Position numbers and translations under genes: made by a program | Notes under the pieces: generated by a model | Databases searched by the model: none | Told to the model about the DNA's origin: nothing | What the model saw: the letters and a program-made list of their open reading frames with translations, nothing else | Shown: piece by piece, positions 32,752-41,920 of the stretch | Layout: the number at the start of each line of letters is the position of its first letter | How positions within the stretch are numbered: position 1 is the stretch's first letter | Source of the DNA: an uncultured Granulosicoccus sp. | Lineage (GTDB): Bacteria > Pseudomonadota > Gammaproteobacteria > Granulosicoccales > Granulosicoccaceae | Assembly (NCBI GenBank): GCA_947492525.1 | Contig: CANLNQ010000016.1 | Location: 1 to 64,000, forward strand | Direction: 5' to 3' | Length of the DNA stretch: 64,000 nucleotides

Positions 32752-34488
32752 ATGACTAAACGACTCCTTCTGGTGGAACCTTCCGCCACCATGCGTTACG
32801 TGCTGGACAAGCATGCACAATCGCTGGGCTACGACGTGGATGCCACCGAGAGCTTTTCCGCGGCGGCCGAGTCTCTGGAAAAACAGTACCAGCAGTTCGG
32901 CACGGAATTCTGTGGCGTATTGTTCGGTTGGCCAATCACCGAACAGGAAGAGGCCGCCAGACTGGCGCAGCTGCTGGAACAGGCATCCTACCGAGATCTG
33001 CCGGTGGTGGTGATGTCCACCGACATGCGGGCGGAAACGCGTGCCTGGGTTGCAAGTCGGGAAAACACCGGCTTGCTGGCATGGAAGGAGTATCAGGGGC
33101 TGGAATCCCGGTTGAACAAGCTCATCGAGGCGGACGCTGACGATACCGCCGCCTTGCCGTCCTCGGATGACAACAGCGATATCCATCTGCTGGTGGTGGA
33201 TGACTCGGCAACCATTCGCTACTCGCTACGGGATCTGTTCCAATTGCAGGGCTACCGGATCACGCTGGCAGCCACTCAGGTTGAAGCGATGCAGGTGGCT
33301 ACTACCGACAAGGTGGACATTGCCATACTGGATTACTATCTCACTGAAACGACCGGCGACCTTCTCTGCCGCGACCTGATGATGCATCATGCAGTGGGGG
33401 ATATCGTCTGTACGGTACTTACCGGCACCTACAGTGACCACATCATCAAGCGCAGTCTGCGCGCCGGTGCTGTGGAATGCATGTTCAAGAATGAATCCAG
33501 CGAGCTGCTGCTCAGCCGGATAGCCGCCATCAGCCGGTTTGTTCGTCAACGTCGACGCCTGCAGAACGAGCACCGCTTGCTCGAGCAGATCATCGAGACA
33601 GTGGCGGGAGCCGTGCTGGTGCTTGATGCCGAATCGCAGATCAGCTATGTCAATGTCGCGGGCCTGCAGGAGTTGCAGCTCAAGCGAAAGGAAGCCCTGA
33701 TTGGCCAGCCGGGTTCGGCACTTCTGGAAAAAGGGGGGCCACAGCCCGGTGTCGATGGTCAACCCCGTTCCGCCAGTTGGAGATTGCCCGACGCAACGGT
33801 GGTCAATGTCGATTATGAGCATGTCGGAATCGGTTCCACCGGGCAGAGTCTGATCCGCTTTGCCAGAGCCGCGATACCGATCGTTGCAGGTACCACCGCC
33901 GGCAAGAGCGCGACGCCTGCGACGGACTCCGTGCAAGGTCAGGCGGTGGTTGCCGCCGTTGCGCAGAAGTTGTTGCCGGCAAGTGCACCCTTCATCCAGC
34001 AGATGCGCTGGTATCTGTCCAAGGGTGCCACGCTCAGCGATAGAACCAGCCTGATGATTCTGGATGTTCGGGTGCATGATGATCGCGGGCAGCTACGCCC
34101 GTTGAACGACATGCCTGATCTTCAGAAACGAGTGGAAGCCGTACTGCAAGGCATATACAAGCGACCCGGTCATGTCAGTATGCTCACAGACACACGGTTC
34201 GGATTCCTGCTGCGACACAAGGAGGAATCGCATGTCTATCTGCTGGCGCGCAAGATCATGCAGCTGTGCCTGGAACTGGATCTGCAGCAGGAAAATGTGT
34301 CGCTCAGCTGTGCCGGCAGTCTGCTGAGCCTGGTCGACAAGCAGGGGCACTCGCTGGAGACGCTTCTCCTGCACCTGTTCAAGGGCGTTGAGCTGGCTCG
34401 CGCCCGAGGTTCAAACCAGATCCTGTTGATGGACCTTCGTCGTATGCTGAACGCCTATCCGGCGACTGAGAAGGCGGCCGGTCAGTAG
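32752..34488 (+). CDS. signalling protein: two receiver domains, PAS-like domain, degenerate GGDEF
   Basis: 578 residues in four parts. Residues 4-125 are a receiver fold without a phospho-acceptor: the beta-3 end reads GVLFGWPITEQ, with no Asp. Residues 145-262 are an intact receiver with Asp150/151, phospho-acceptor Asp194 (AILDYYL) and Lys246. Residues 272-400 look PAS-like (IIETVAGAVLVLDAESQISYVN). Residues 420-565 resemble GGDEF in length and pattern, but the catalytic motif is replaced by TDTRFGFLL, so diguanylate cyclase activity is unlikely. It may sense or scaffold rather than make c-di-GMP. Divergent from the P450 gene, with the CRP-type site between. No kinase gene is adjacent. Confidence 0.8.
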   Translation: MTKRLLLVEPSATMRYVLDKHAQSLGYDVDATESFSAAAESLEKQYQQFGTEFCGVLFGWPITEQEEAARLAQLLEQASYRDLPVVVMSTDMRAETRAWVASRENTGLLAWKEYQGLESRLNKLIEADADDTAALPSSDDNSDIHLLVVDDSATIRYSLRDLFQLQGYRITLAATQVEAMQVATTDKVDIAILDYYLTETTGDLLCRDLMMHHAVGDIVCTVLTGTYSDHIIKRSLRAGAVECMFKNESSELLLSRIAAISRFVRQRRRLQNEHRLLEQIIETVAGAVLVLDAESQISYVNVAGLQELQLKRKEALIGQPGSALLEKGGPQPGVDGQPRSASWRLPDATVVNVDYEHVGIGSTGQSLIRFARAAIPIVAGTTAGKSATPATDSVQGQAVVAAVAQKLLPASAPFIQQMRWYLSKGATLSDRTSLMILDVRVHDDRGQLRPLNDMPDLQKRVEAVLQGIYKRPGHVSMLTDTRFGFLLRHKEESHVYLLARKIMQLCLELDLQQENVSLSCAGSLLSLVDKQGHSLETLLLHLFKGVELARARGSNQILLMDLRRMLNAYPATEKAAGQ

Positions 34489-34534
34489 CCCAGTCAGCCT
34501 GAAGCCGGCTGTAACGGCGATACCACGCAACGGA

Positions 34535-36247
34535 TCAACGCAGCACCATCACCTCGGCGATGTCGTTACCGGTCGACAGCGTTCGCCTGACCCGGGAGAC
34601 CAGCATCAGGGTGCTGCCATCTGCCGAGAGAAAGACATCGTCGGCAAATGCCTGTTTGGCCAGCACCGGGATGGCCTCGGGGAGTTCCAGAGCCGTCAGC
34701 CATTGACCCGGCTGGTGATATTTCCAGGTGCTGACAGCAGCGTCGGGTAGAGTGCCCGATGTCGGATCCTCTGCAAGCTGCCAACCCAATACAGCCATAT
34801 CCAGCGAATCATTCGCATTGAAGGCAAGGGTGGCACCTGCATGAACGGTCGGTGTGGCCCGCAGGGAACTGTTTGCCTGCAAGGTGACGGAATTCGGACT
34901 ATCTGACGGCGCCGTGTCGAAGATAACGGAATAGCGCCACAGGATAGGGTATCGCTCCGTTCGGTCGCCAGCCTCCCAACCGGCAATCAGCAGCTCGTCG
35001 CCGCTTGCATTACTGCGCATGAAGATCTCGTGATCCGAGCTGAAGTCGGACAAGGGTATGCGCGCCCGCAATTGCCAGAGACCCGATCCCTGTTCTGCAG
35101 TCCGGAGCTCGACATGACTGGCGCTGTCCTGCTGAACAAGCGACAGGATGCGCGTGAAGTCGGCGTTGCTCGTGCTGCTTACCGAAACAGCACCCGATAG
35201 CGATGCCGCACTGCCGTCATCAGAGCCTTGATCGACAAGAAGCTGCGGTGATGTCCAGCCGGATTCCGTACGACGACTGGTATGGAGAAGGCCGTTGCTC
35301 TGCAGCAGAAGGCCTGTGCCATTGGCTGAAAGTTGCAGGCTGTGGGGCCGCTGGTCGTGGCCGCTTGCGGTGGCTCCGTCTGCCGTCTCGCTTGTGGGTG
35401 CTGTGGTTCCCGGGTCAGTGATCATCATGCGACTTGTCTGAAACCAGGCTTCGCCCAGTCGTTCCAGGATTCTGATCTCGTCGTTACCGTTGCTATCGGG
35501 GTCACGAGAATATACTGCAATCGTGTTACCTGAATCCGAGGCGGACAGGAGAAGTCTCCGTGCACTCGACTCGGGCAGTGCATCCAGTCTGAGCCGCTGC
35601 GTCAGCGACCAGCGAGAACCGCTACGCACATGGAATTCCAGTGCCCCTTCCACAGGCATGCTGATCACCGCCAGCGATGCGTCGCGATTGAGCGTCAGGT
35701 GATCGGCATAGCGTTCGCCGCGCAGATAGACGGCAGGCGCAAGGTAGTGAGCGCTGGATGCTGCCAGGCCGGACAAGGACATTCTCTCCGAGCTGGTACA
35801 GTCATCAGGCGTGCACAGTTCGAGCCGGTACTGTTCACGGTGCCAGGCACGCTGCGGGGTAGCACTGGGCAAATGCAGCAGATGTTGCTGCATGTCATCG
35901 GATTCATGGACCAGGGTCTCGCCCGTGAGAGCCGAGTCATGATGGTAGAGGCGAGCGCGGGTGTGTTCGGCCGCCGGGGACCAGTCCAGGATCAAGGTCG
36001 CGGTATCGCTGCTGATGGCCAGGCGAGGTTGTTCAGGGGGTGTCAATGCATCGCCAGAGAGGTCTGAAGCACTGCCGACACCGGCAAGCTCATCGGTGAA
36101 CAGGCTGACAGGATCTGCCGATGGTCCACCGGCAAGCGCCGTTTGCGAATCGTTTGATTCACTCTGACAGGCGCTGGCGAGCACTACGCTGATCAGCAGG
36201 GGCAGAGACCGGACGGGCCGTGCCATGGAAAATCGGTTCTTGCGCAT
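34535..36247 (-). CDS. predicted lipoprotein with repeated beta segments, hypothetical
   Basis: 570 residues from the ATG at 36247 (MRKNRF); a further in-frame ATG at 36226 is also possible. A lipobox LASAC with Cys27 follows a hydrophobic stretch, so it is probably a lipid-anchored envelope protein. Residues 60-155 have a fibronectin-III-like pattern (LAISSDTATLILDWSPAAEHTRARLY). The following 400 residues consist of repeated beta-type segments with Asp/Ser-rich turns (DSGNTIAVYSRDPDSNGND, SADGSTLMLVSRV), suggesting a beta-propeller. No family recognised. It is preceded by 227 bp without a gene and is convergent with the receiver/GGDEF gene. Confidence 0.7.
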   Translation of the reverse strand: MRKNRFSMARPVRSLPLLISVVLASACQSESNDSQTALAGGPSADPVSLFTDELAGVGSASDLSGDALTPPEQPRLAISSDTATLILDWSPAAEHTRARLYHHDSALTGETLVHESDDMQQHLLHLPSATPQRAWHREQYRLELCTPDDCTSSERMSLSGLAASSAHYLAPAVYLRGERYADHLTLNRDASLAVISMPVEGALEFHVRSGSRWSLTQRLRLDALPESSARRLLLSASDSGNTIAVYSRDPDSNGNDEIRILERLGEAWFQTSRMMITDPGTTAPTSETADGATASGHDQRPHSLQLSANGTGLLLQSNGLLHTSRRTESGWTSPQLLVDQGSDDGSAASLSGAVSVSSTSNADFTRILSLVQQDSASHVELRTAEQGSGLWQLRARIPLSDFSSDHEIFMRSNASGDELLIAGWEAGDRTERYPILWRYSVIFDTAPSDSPNSVTLQANSSLRATPTVHAGATLAFNANDSLDMAVLGWQLAEDPTSGTLPDAAVSTWKYHQPGQWLTALELPEAIPVLAKQAFADDVFLSADGSTLMLVSRVRRTLSTGNDIAEVMVLR

Positions 36248-36474
36248 CGCCAGTCTGCCGTCCACCCAGCCGGGCTCCAGATCGAGGGATGGGCGAGACC
36301 GATTTCACTTCGGCTGAAACAAGTATTCGGTTTGAGCCGTCTGTAGGAGTTGTCCGAAGGTTTGTCAGTCTCGCCCGGTAACGGTTTCGCAAAAATCATG
36401 CCACGCGATGGGGTATTCGCACCCTGGTGAACCCGGAGCAGCGGGGCGTGTCAGAAAGCCTGAGTCAGATCTCG

Positions 36475-37698
36475 TCAGTCGTGGTCGGCGCCGGTTGCCG
36501 GGTTGATGGGGCTCTTCAGGCAATCGATGGCCTGTTGCAGCCCATTTACCGTCATCGGAAACATGCGATCGGCCATCAGTTCTCGAGTCATCCTGACAGA
36601 GGGGGTGCTGTCCCACCATTGCGGAGACTCGGGATTGAGCCAGACACAATGGGGAAATGCCTGTTGCAGGCGTTGAAGCCATACCGCGCCGGGCTCCTGA
36701 TTCCAGTGTTCGACACTGCCTCCCGGCACCATGATCTCATAGGGACTCATGGTGGCATCACCCACGATTATCAATCGATGATCCTTGCCGTAGGTGCGTA
36801 TCAGCTCCGGGGTGGATGTGAACTGAGTATGACGTCGTGCACTGTCCTGCCAGAGCTTCTCGTAGAGGAAGTTGTGAAACCAGTAGGTATCGAGCCGCTT
36901 GAACTCTGATCGTGCCGCCGAAAAGAGGGTTTCGCTGAGCTGCGCGTGATAATCCATGGATCCGCCGATATCGATCAGCAGCAACACCTTGATGGCATTG
37001 CGGCGCTCGGCCCGCAGGTGGATATCGAGCAAGCCCCCATTGCTGGCGGTGGCTCTGACCGTTTCATCCAGATCCAGTCTGTCCGGACGCCCATCCCGGG
37101 CCAGACGTCGCAGCTTTCGCAAGGCCATCTTGAAATTGCGAGTGCCTATCTCCTGCGTTCCATCGAGATCCCTGAAGCGCCGTTGGTCCCAGACCTTGAC
37201 CGCTCGTCCCTGGCGCTTGCCTGTCTGTCCGATACGGATACCCTCGGGATTGAAGCCGCTGTGTCCGAATGGGGAGGTGCCACCCGTACCGATCCATCGG
37301 CTGCCTCCATGGTGTTCTTCCTGCTGCTCCTCGAGGCGTTTTGCCAGTGTCTCCATCAGGGCGTCCCAGCCGCCGAGGGCCTCTACCTGGGCGCGCTGCT
37401 CTTCGCTCAGATCCTCCAGTCCGGCCGATCTGAGCCATTCTTCCGGTATGGCGGTATTCAGGGAATCCAGCAGTGTGTCGAACGTCTGAGACTGACCCGA
37501 CCAATAGTCACTGAACACCTGATCGAATCGATCATAGTAGGCTTCGTTCTTGACCAGACACAGGCGCGCAAACGCGTGAAAATTCTCCAGGTTCAGTGTG
37601 CCCAGTCCCGCCTGCAAACCCTGCATCAGGGTCAGCCATTCATTCAGGGAAATGGGCAATCCAGCCTGGCGCAGGCGGTCATGAAAATCGAGCAGCAT
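36475..37698 (-). CDS. vWA-domain protein (CoxE-like)
   Basis: 407 residues. The N-terminal helical region (LLDFHDRLRQAGLPISLNEWLTLMQGL) is that of CoxE-like proteins. The von Willebrand factor A domain begins near residue 236, with a metal site reading DIGGS at 243-247, where the canonical form is DxSxS. The domain ends with the later MIDAS Asp in RLIIVGDATMS. These proteins work with MoxR-type AAA+ ATPases as chaperones that insert cofactors or assemble complexes. The moxR gene is 33 bp upstream, so the two form one functional pair. Its target is unknown. Confidence 0.88.
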   Translation of the reverse strand: MLLDFHDRLRQAGLPISLNEWLTLMQGLQAGLGTLNLENFHAFARLCLVKNEAYYDRFDQVFSDYWSGQSQTFDTLLDSLNTAIPEEWLRSAGLEDLSEEQRAQVEALGGWDALMETLAKRLEEQQEEHHGGSRWIGTGGTSPFGHSGFNPEGIRIGQTGKRQGRAVKVWDQRRFRDLDGTQEIGTRNFKMALRKLRRLARDGRPDRLDLDETVRATASNGGLLDIHLRAERRNAIKVLLLIDIGGSMDYHAQLSETLFSAARSEFKRLDTYWFHNFLYEKLWQDSARRHTQFTSTPELIRTYGKDHRLIIVGDATMSPYEIMVPGGSVEHWNQEPGAVWLQRLQQAFPHCVWLNPESPQWWDSTPSVRMTRELMADRMFPMTVNGLQQAIDCLKSPINPATGADHD

Positions 37699-37731
37699 GC
37701 AGACTGTTCCCGGCGCAGAAGTATGGGTTCG

Positions 37732-38610
37732 TCAAGAGCGCTTGTTCTGCTGCTGACGGTTGAGAAAAATCAGACGTTCGAACAGATGCACATCCTGTTC
37801 ATTCTTCAGCAGGGCGCCGTGCATTCTGGGCAGTACCGTGCGAATGTCATCGGCCTTGAGTGCCTCTGCCGGCAGATCATCGGCGATCAACAGCTTGAGC
37901 CAGTCCAGCAGCTCTGAGGTCGATGGCTTCTTCTTCAGTCCCGGCACTTCGCGCAGGTCGAAGAAGACTTCCAGAGCGGCGCTGAGCAAGTCCTGCTTGA
38001 TATCGGGGTAATGTGCATCCACGATGCGCTGCATGGTGCTGCGGTCCGGGAAGCTGATGTAGTGAAAGAAACATCGGCGCAGGAAGGCATCAGGCAGTTC
38101 CTTTTCGTTGTTGCTGGTGATGATGACCAGTGGGCGCTGCCGTGCACGGATGGTCTGCCGGGTCTCGTACACTTCGAACGACATCTGATCGAGCTCCTGC
38201 AGAAGATCGTTGGGAAACTCGATATCGGCCTTGTCGATCTCGTCGATCAGCACCACGGACTGCTGCTCACTGACAAAGGCATCCCACAGTACACCGCGAA
38301 CGATGTAGTTGTTGATGTCGGCCACCCGTTCATCGCCCAGCTGCGAGTCCCGCAGCCGCGAGACGGCATCGTATTCGTACAAGCCTTGTTGTGCGCGTGT
38401 TGTCGATTTGATGTGCCAGGAATGCAGGGGCGCGTTCAGGCGACGTGCCACCTCGATGGCCAGTTCTGTCTTGCCCGTGCCCGGTTCTCCCTTGATCAGC
38501 AAGGGGCGCTGCAGGGTGAGGGCAGCATCGACTGCCTGTTGCAGGTCGTCGGTCGTGATGTAGTTACTGGCGGGCATGGCGCCGCTGGCAGAGTCTTTCA
38601 CGGTAGTCAT
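37732..38610 (-). CDS. MoxR-family AAA+ ATPase
   Basis: 292 residues. Walker A is GEPGTGKTE (41-49), Walker B VVLIDEIDKAD (119-129), sensor 1 SNNEKELPD and the arginine-finger region AFLRRCFFHYISFPD. The N-terminal half also carries WHIKSTTRAQQGLYEYDAVSRL, common to the MoxR branch next to CoxE-like vWA genes. Expected to act as an unfolding or remodelling machine recruited by the vWA partner. It begins right at the stop of the HIT gene, suggesting HIT-moxR-vWA co-transcription. Confidence 0.92.
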   Translation of the reverse strand: MTTVKDSASGAMPASNYITTDDLQQAVDAALTLQRPLLIKGEPGTGKTELAIEVARRLNAPLHSWHIKSTTRAQQGLYEYDAVSRLRDSQLGDERVADINNYIVRGVLWDAFVSEQQSVVLIDEIDKADIEFPNDLLQELDQMSFEVYETRQTIRARQRPLVIITSNNEKELPDAFLRRCFFHYISFPDRSTMQRIVDAHYPDIKQDLLSAALEVFFDLREVPGLKKKPSTSELLDWLKLLIADDLPAEALKADDIRTVLPRMHGALLKNEQDVHLFERLIFLNRQQQNKRS

Positions 38611-38994
38611 TCAATTCCTGCGGTTGAGCATGGGGCCGACGTCTTCGCCGCCGAGCAGATGCATGTGGATATGAGGGACTTCCTGCCGGCCATGTTCCCC
38701 ACAGTTGACCACAAGTCGGTAACCGTCTGCGCTGATGCCTTCATCCCGGGCAATCTTGCGAGCGACGCTGAACATGCGACCCAGTGCAGCTTCGTCTTCG
38801 CTCGTGACGTCGTCAACGGTCGGGATGTGACGATTGGGTACAATCAGGACATGGAGGGATCGCTGCGGATTGATGTCGCGAAAAGCGGTGACCAGTTCGT
38901 CCTGATAGAGCATGTCCGAGGGCAGCTCCTTGCGGATGATCTTGCTGAAAATTGTTTCTTCAATCACGTCGATAATCTCGGGGTTTCTGGGCAC
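38611..38994 (-). CDS. hinT: HIT family nucleotide hydrolase (HinT-like)
   Basis: 127 residues. Histidine-triad motif HIHMHLLGG near residue 108 with upstream [14 protein letters not shown], and the N-terminal [21 protein letters not shown] characteristic of HinT. Acts on adenosine phosphoramidates such as AMP-lysine. The reading frame ends directly before the moxR start. Divergent from the cobalamin adenosyltransferase gene across 79 bp. Confidence 0.93.
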   Translation of the reverse strand: MPRNPEIIDVIEETIFSKIIRKELPSDMLYQDELVTAFRDINPQRSLHVLIVPNRHIPTVDDVTSEDEAALGRMFSVARKIARDEGISADGYRLVVNCGEHGRQEVPHIHMHLLGGEDVGPMLNRRN

Positions 38995-39073
38995 CAGCCA
39001 TTATACTGTTCTGCTCGATCCACGGACGATGCTCTCTGGCGTCGCTTCGGTCAGGCAACCACGGGTACTGTGC

Positions 39074-39640
39074 ATGGGCAACCGATTATCGAAAATATAC
39101 ACGCGCACCGGCGATGACGGTACGACAGGTCTTGGGGACGGTAGCCGCACGGACAAGGACGGTGTGCGGGTGGAAGCCTATGGCACCACGGATGAGCTGA
39201 ATTCGGTGCTTGGCATTCTGCTGGCCCAGGCGGACGTGCCAGAGCAGGTTTCACAGGTTCTGCATGAGATTCAGCATCACCTGTTCGATCTGGGTGGTGA
39301 ATTGTGCATTCCGGGGCATCAGGCCATCAATCAGGAGCATATCGATTGGCTGGAGAACACGCTGGATCATTTCAACGCCGACCTGCCCGCGCTGAAGGAC
39401 TTCATCCTGCCGGGAGGCAGTCAGGCTGCCTCGTTCTGTCATCTGGCCCGTACCGTCTGCCGACGCGCAGAGCGATTGGTAGTCAGCCTGCAGCGTGTCG
39501 AGACCGTGCCACCGTTCAGCATGAAATACCTGAATCGTCTGTCCGATCTGCTGTTCGTCATTGCCCGCGTTCTGGCTCGCCATCAGGGGGGCAGTGAAGT
39601 ATTGTGGCAGAAGGATCGAGCACCGGTCGATCTTGCGTGA
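39074..39640 (+). CDS. cob(I)alamin adenosyltransferase, PduO type
   Basis: 188 residues from the ATG at 39074 (MGNRLSKIYTRTGDDGTTGLGDGSR); the frame upstream overlaps the divergent HIT gene and is not used. The TRTGDDGTTGL phosphate-binding motif, EAYGTTDELNS and the C-terminal RRAERLVVSLQR..YLNRLSDLLFVIAR are the PduO/MMAB-type signatures. It makes adenosylcobalamin from cob(I)alamin and ATP. No B12 pathway genes are adjacent. Confidence 0.94.
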   Translation: MGNRLSKIYTRTGDDGTTGLGDGSRTDKDGVRVEAYGTTDELNSVLGILLAQADVPEQVSQVLHEIQHHLFDLGGELCIPGHQAINQEHIDWLENTLDHFNADLPALKDFILPGGSQAASFCHLARTVCRRAERLVVSLQRVETVPPFSMKYLNRLSDLLFVIARVLARHQGGSEVLWQKDRAPVDLA

Positions 39641-39789
39641 TGACTGCTATCTTGTTGGATGTTCTGCGCTGAGAGCAGAGCTTCACAACAGTTTTTACCA
39701 GGGTAACATGGGCATATGAGTCTCGATTATTCAAACTATGGCACCGGATCCTGCACACCGTCGTGTGATCTCTCGATGAACCATCATTT

Positions 39790-39812
39790 CTCCCGATAGA
39801 CGGCATCGGGAG
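39790..39812 (+). promoter_or_regulatory. hairpin covering the ribosome binding site of the lytic transglycosylase
   Basis: Perfect 8-bp stem CTCCCGAT (39790-39797) / ATCGGGAG (39805-39812) with a 7-base loop. The right arm contains the only Shine-Dalgarno-like GGGAG before the gene, 11 bases from the ATG at 39824. Folding would hide it, so translation may be controlled by temperature, a ligand or a protein. Confidence 0.5.
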
Positions 39813-39823
39813 TCTCCTTGAAA

Positions 39824-40888
39824 ATGTCACGATTTCTTCGTCAGAAAACAGACTGTCTGAGTGTTGCAGGCTCGCTGACGCTGTGTCTGGCCGCCTCACT
39901 GGTGATACTGCTTGCTCAACCGCTACCGGAGGCCTGGGCGGTCAGCATCGAGGATGCCGAACCCGACAGTATCGGGCCTGTGGCACTGCTGTCCACGCAG
40001 ACTGCCTATCCTTCGTCGGATGACTTCTGGTATCCGGTACAAGGACATACCTCGATGTCAGTGGAGCCTGTGGCGCTATTGTCGACCGACACGACTGGCA
40101 ACGCGCAAATACCGGCCTTGCAGGGTGCAGGAACGCGATCTGCGGGCACCGATCTCAGGCGGCCGGGCAGTTTCGTCAAGGAGCAGGTACTCGAACCGGT
40201 ACTGGGGCTGGTCAGTCAGGGTCTGTGGTTGTCATCAAGCACTGATCTGCCGGACAGCGGTCAGTCAGGTGGCGACTGGATACCGGGCCATTTTCGAGGT
40301 GTCGGCTTTCCCGATATTCGATCGCATCGCGAGATCGAACGCTACAACAGCTATGATCCCGAGCAGCCATTCAACTGGAATTCCATGGTGGCGTGGCGAG
40401 AGCAGAACGATGATGAACAGTCTCGAGAAGCCATCGCCGACGTGCATTGCATGGGGCTCTCGCCGCAGGCCGTCGCGCGGCGGGCTGATCGCTACGAGCC
40501 ATTGATTCACGAGCTGGCCGATCAGTACGACATCAGCGTCAATCTGATCAAGGCCATCGTCACCAAGGAATCGTGTTTCGATAGCGATGCCGTGTCGCGT
40601 GCAGGTGCGCTGGGCCTGATGCAGCTGATGCCGGATACTGCCCGTTGGTTGAACGTTCAGGACCCACTGGACCCGGAGGAGAATCTGCGTGCTGGTGTTC
40701 GATACATCGCCAGTCTGAAGGAGCAGTTCGGGACGCTGGATCTGGCGCTTGCCGCCTACAATGCCGGTCCTGGCAATGTACGCAGATACAAGGGCGTACC
40801 TCCCTTTGCCGAGACCGAGAGCTATGTGTTGATGGTCAAGGCCTATTATCGTCGTTACGTTGCTGCCACGACACTCGCTACCCGCTGA
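39824..40888 (+). CDS. lytic transglycosylase (SLT domain)
   Basis: 354 residues from the ATG at 39824; a TTG two codons upstream is the alternative. A signal peptide ends near PEAWA. The middle (about 45-220) is low in recognisable features and rich in Asp/Ser/Pro. The C-terminal SLT domain (about 228-345) has catalytic Glu249 in TKESCFD, then GALGLMQLMPDTA, NLRAGVRYI and AAYNAGPGNV, the order seen in MltC/Slt-type enzymes. It cleaves the MurNAc-GlcNAc bond of peptidoglycan to give anhydro ends. The domain resembles those acting together with phage-like or secretion-type lysis, but no such genes are nearby. Confidence 0.9.
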   Translation: MSRFLRQKTDCLSVAGSLTLCLAASLVILLAQPLPEAWAVSIEDAEPDSIGPVALLSTQTAYPSSDDFWYPVQGHTSMSVEPVALLSTDTTGNAQIPALQGAGTRSAGTDLRRPGSFVKEQVLEPVLGLVSQGLWLSSSTDLPDSGQSGGDWIPGHFRGVGFPDIRSHREIERYNSYDPEQPFNWNSMVAWREQNDDEQSREAIADVHCMGLSPQAVARRADRYEPLIHELADQYDISVNLIKAIVTKESCFDSDAVSRAGALGLMQLMPDTARWLNVQDPLDPEENLRAGVRYIASLKEQFGTLDLALAAYNAGPGNVRRYKGVPPFAETESYVLMVKAYYRRYVAATTLATR

Positions 40889-40949
40889 AATCTCTCTGTC
40901 GGTAATTATGGCCGTGAAACCGCAACGGTGAAGTCCGCGGTGGCTTTAC

Positions 40950-40958
40950 TGGTAAAAT
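40950..40958 (+). promoter_or_regulatory. extended -10 promoter candidate for the ABC exporter
   Basis: TGGTAAAAT matches the extended -10 pattern (TGn plus TAAAAT), 32 bases upstream of the ATPase ATG. No convincing -35 is seen, which extended -10 promoters can tolerate. Confidence 0.45.
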
Positions 40959-40990
40959 GGTGGTTTCCTGTTCCGTAATACCGATACCCA

Positions 40991-41920
40991 ATGAACGCCT
41001 TGTCCATCGCCGGTCTGTCCAAGACATACGGCGGCAACGTACACGCATTGAAAGGCATCGATCTTGATGTGCCCGATGGCGACTTCTTCGCCTTGCTGGG
41101 GCCGAATGGTGCCGGCAAATCCACAGCCATCGGCATCATCAGTGCGCTGGTGAACAAGACAGCCGGCAAGGTTGAAGTGTTCGGCCACGATATCGATCAG
41201 GAGCCGGAAGCGGCAAAAGCCAGTATCGGCCTCGTGCCTCAGGAATTCAATTTCAACGTGTTCGAGCCGGTTCTGCCAACGGTGCTCAACGTGGCCGGAT
41301 ACAACGGCATCAGTCGCAAGGTGGCATTGACCAGAGCCGAGTATTATCTGAAGAAACTGGATCTGTGGGACAAGAGAAAGACAGCCTCCAGACAATTGTC
41401 CGGGGGAATGAAGCGGCGTTTGATGATCGCCAGAGCCTTGGTACACGAACCTCGTCTGCTGATTCTCGATGAACCCACTGCCGGCGTGGATCTGGAAATC
41501 CGCCGTTCCATGTGGGAATTTCTGACCGAACTCAACGAGCAGCATGGCACTACCATCATTCTCACCACGCATTATCTGGAAGAGGCTGAGGCCTTGTGCC
41601 GCAATGTCGCCATCATCGATGGTGGCGAGATCGTCGAACGCGGTGCGGTATCGCAATTGTTGAGCCGTTCCATGCAGGAAACCTTCGTGCTGGACACACG
41701 TGGCAACCCGGATGTGGCGCCGGAACTGCCGCCCTTTACCCTGCGCCTTCGTACCGAGAATCGCATGGAGGTTGATGTGCCGCATGGCCATACGATCAAC
41801 GAGCTGTTCCAGGGCCTGAGCGGGCAGGGTATCGAGATAACCAGCCTGCGCAACAAGACCAATCGCCTGGAGGAATTTTTCCTGCGACTGGTCAAACGCA
41901 AGACAGGGGACGGAGCATGA
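40991..41920 (+). CDS. yadG: ABC transporter ATP-binding protein (YadG-like)
   Basis: 309 residues. Walker A GPNGAGKST at about 37-45, Q-loop in LVPQEFNFNVFEP, signature LSGGMKRRLMIARAL, Walker B LLILDEPTAGVD and the H-loop in TTHYLEEAEAL. The C-terminal 90 residues are typical of ABC-2 exporters for drugs or polymers. It overlaps the permease gene by four bases. Substrate unknown; the E. coli homologue pair YadG/YadH is itself poorly characterised. Confidence 0.92.
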   Translation: MNALSIAGLSKTYGGNVHALKGIDLDVPDGDFFALLGPNGAGKSTAIGIISALVNKTAGKVEVFGHDIDQEPEAAKASIGLVPQEFNFNVFEPVLPTVLNVAGYNGISRKVALTRAEYYLKKLDLWDKRKTASRQLSGGMKRRLMIARALVHEPRLLILDEPTAGVDLEIRRSMWEFLTELNEQHGTTIILTTHYLEEAEALCRNVAIIDGGEIVERGAVSQLLSRSMQETFVLDTRGNPDVAPELPPFTLRLRTENRMEVDVPHGHTINELFQGLSGQGIEITSLRNKTNRLEEFFLRLVKRKTGDGA

